Assembly (NCBI RefSeq): GCF_902506455.1
Contig: NZ_LR733844.1
Coordinates: forward strand, 846,415 to 910,414
From: Sphingomonas sp. 8AM
Lineage (GTDB): Bacteria; Pseudomonadota; Alphaproteobacteria; Sphingomonadales; Sphingomonadaceae
Direction: 5' to 3'
DNA length: 64,000 nucleotides
Position 1 is the stretch's first letter. Each line of letters starts with the position of its first letter. Position numbers and translations under genes: made by a program. Under the pieces are notes generated by a model, which was not told where the DNA came from, made no database searches, and saw only the letters and a list, made by a program, of their open reading frames with translations. Below, piece after piece: positions 62,670 to 64,000 of the stretch.

Positions 62670-63432
62670 GCCGCGCAAGCCCGTCATCGGCGTGCTATGC
62701 TGCAACGAGACGGTGCAGCGCCCGGTGCAGGTCGTGGCCAGCCGCTTCGTCGCGCCGCTCGCGCGAGTTTCGGAAGCGTGTGTGGTGCTGGTCCCGGCGA
62801 TCGCCGGATTGTGCGACGTCGCGTCGCTGACCCAGTATCTCGACGGGATCCTGTTGACCGGGTCACGCTCGAATGTCGCGCCGACCCGCTATGGCGCGCC
62901 CAGCGACGAGGATGGCGGCGTGCTCGACCGCGAGCGCGACGACGTGGCACTGACGATGGCCGACGCGATGATCTCGGCGGGCAAGCCGGTGTTCGGCATC
63001 TGCCGCGGCATGCAGGAGATCAACGTGCTGTTCGGCGGCACGCTCTCGACCGAGCGCTGCTGCGGGCGGCATTTGCGCGGTGGCTGGGACCAGTCGGATT
63101 ACGCCGCGCTCTTCGATCATCGCCACGAGGTGGAGCTCGCCACAGACGGCGCACTGGCCGCGCTGACCGGCGAGCAGCGGCTGTCGGTCCATTCGGTCCA
63201 CGAACAGGCGATCGAGCGGCTCGGCGGCGGGCTGACCGTCGAGGCGTGGTCGAGCGACGATGGCGTGATCGAGGCGGTTGCCGCCCGGCCGAACGGTGCG
63301 GATGTGCTGGCGGTGCAATGGCATCCGGAATGGGACGTCGAGCGCAGCGCGAGCAGCCACGCCTTTTTCGCGCAGATCGGCCGCGCGCTGCGTGGGGGCG
63401 TGACGCAACAAAGCCGCGGCTCCGGCGATTAA
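62662..63432 (+). CDS. Gamma-glutamyl-gamma-aminobutyrate hydrolase family protein
   Basis: A 256-residue class I glutamine-amidotransferase-like hydrolase (PuuD family). The nucleophile is Cys114 in PVFGICRGMQEINV, with LTGSRSNVAP and the His-x-Glu pair in QWHPEWD. Members split gamma-glutamyl bonds of polyamine or peptide substrates. It overlaps the epsC remnant by 8 bp, so it may be co-transcribed. N-terminal residues upstream of 62662 would be out-of-frame acetyltransferase sequence. Confidence 0.9.
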
Positions 63433-63458
63433 CCGTGCCCATGCCACGGAGAAAGACG

Positions 63459-63827
63459 ATGAAGCCGCTCGCCCTGCTCGTTCCGCTCGCCGCGCTGGCG
63501 CTCGCCGCCTGCTCGGATCGCGCCGAGGATCATGCCGAGCGCACCGGCAATGCGATTGCGTCCGACATCGAGCGTGCCTCCGACAATGTCGTGCAGAGCG
63601 TCGATAGTCTGACCGACCGCCTTTCCGATCACGTCACCAACCGCGTCGATGGCCTTGCCGCGGAGCAGATCGATCGCGCGGCGGACCGGATCTCGGACGC
63701 GTCCGACCGGCTGGAGGACGAAGTCCGCCGCCACGGTGACCGGACCCGCGATCGCGCGGGCGCTGCGCTCGAAAACGCCGGTGCCGATCTGCGCGACCGC
63801 GACGCCGGCGATCGCGAGCGCCGCTGA
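63459..63827 (+). CDS. Hypothetical lipoprotein, 122 residues
   Basis: A small lipoprotein with signal ALALAAC, the Cys at about 16. The mature part is a long acidic/basic helix with heptad-like repeats (ERTGNAIASDIERASDNVVQSVD, AADRISDASDRLEDEVRRHG), probably a coiled coil or a helix lying along the envelope. I do not recognise the family. The ggagaaagacg upstream supports this start. Confidence 0.7.
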   Translation: MKPLALLVPLAALALAACSDRAEDHAERTGNAIASDIERASDNVVQSVDSLTDRLSDHVTNRVDGLAAEQIDRAADRISDASDRLEDEVRRHGDRTRDRAGAALENAGADLRDRDAGDRERR

Positions 63828-63886
63828 TCCACCCCCTGTCGTTGCCGCGGTCTGCGCGCTAAGGCGGCACGACGAGGGGACAAGAG

Positions 63887-64000
63887 ATGGCGCGCGGACC
63901 GCAACAGGATTTGACGACCGGTCCGATCGGGCGAACGTTGCTGGTGTTCGCGCTGCCGACGCTCGGCTCCAGCATCCTGCAATCGCTCAACGGCTCGATC
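63887..64000 (+). CDS. MATE family efflux transporter (5' end only)
   Basis: The first 38 codons run to the window edge. They begin ARGPQQDLTTGPIGRTLLVFALPTLGSSILQSL, the typical cytoplasmic N terminus and first membrane helix of MATE/NorM-type multidrug exporters (TGPIxRxLLxFAxP). The coupling ion cannot be judged from this fragment. Confidence 0.85.
   Translation, partial: MARGPQQDLTTGPIGRTLLVFALPTLGSSILQSLNGSI

Overview
The window is a high-GC chromosomal segment from an alphaproteobacterium, most likely Sphingomonas or a close relative. The evidence is the set of families and their order: MmcB, DUF1491, DUF3576-leuS-lptE-holA, hemE-hemJ-rho, parB-parA-rsmG-mnmG-mnmE, DUF6489, and the ligase-associated DNA repair genes. 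I see no CRISPR array, transposase or prophage. Genus and functions are inferred from recognised protein families, because no database search was possible.

The centre is the replication-origin region. A 327-bp gap between a DUF299 kinase/phosphatase gene (21618-22448, minus) and hemE (22776-23795, plus) holds two perfect DnaA boxes, two one-mismatch boxes and six GANTC (CcrM) sites. This is where the Caulobacter origin lies, next to hemE. Most genes to the left are on the minus strand and most to the right, up to about 37 kb, are on the plus strand, so transcription mostly runs with the inferred forks. About 16-18.5 kb to the right is the parA/parB operon with two parS sites buried in rsmG and across the mnmG start codon. 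A weaker third parS-like site lies in pdeM.

Region by region. 1-4055: a TIGR02186 membrane protein, a TSUP anion exporter, a roughly 310-bp element bounded by a perfect inverted repeat, and a reduced NfrB/NfrA-like pair (GT2 synthase plus C-terminal outer-membrane domain). 4277-9361: RcnB, BamE, a cytochrome bc1 chaperone, DUF177, and the ftsE-ftsX-ydcF-plsC operon. 9477-16856: zinc-ribbon protein, tRNA-Leu(GAG), PBP1A, a YgjP/YcgN/SCO operon, an ankyrin protein, MmcB and a SleB-type wall hydrolase. 17024-22448: hpf, ptsN, dnaQ, coaE, aroE, maf and the DUF299 gene. 22449-29475: origin, hemE, hemJ, rho, a TerC/YjbE protein, lolA, xth and ribA. 29574-37010: HAD, PLP and ThiE-like proteins, an outer-membrane-like protein, and DUF3576-leuS-lptE-holA. 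37007-42543: parB, parA, rsmG, mnmG, mnmE, DUF6489. 42686-47170: dienelactone hydrolase, ftsK and a ubiquinone-type hydroxylase.

47180-54114 carries the ligase-associated DNA-damage genes (PdeM, DEXH helicase, MBL exonuclease), split by two peptidase genes and with no ATP-dependent ligase in the window. 54312-64000 holds two secreted peptidases, rlmE, a Ppx/GppA phosphatase, tRNA-Gln(CTG), a GH43 glycosidase, a frameshifted serine acetyltransferase, a glutamine-amidotransferase-like hydrolase, a small lipoprotein and the start of a MATE transporter. Three families of palindromic intergenic repeats lie mostly at the 3' ends of genes.
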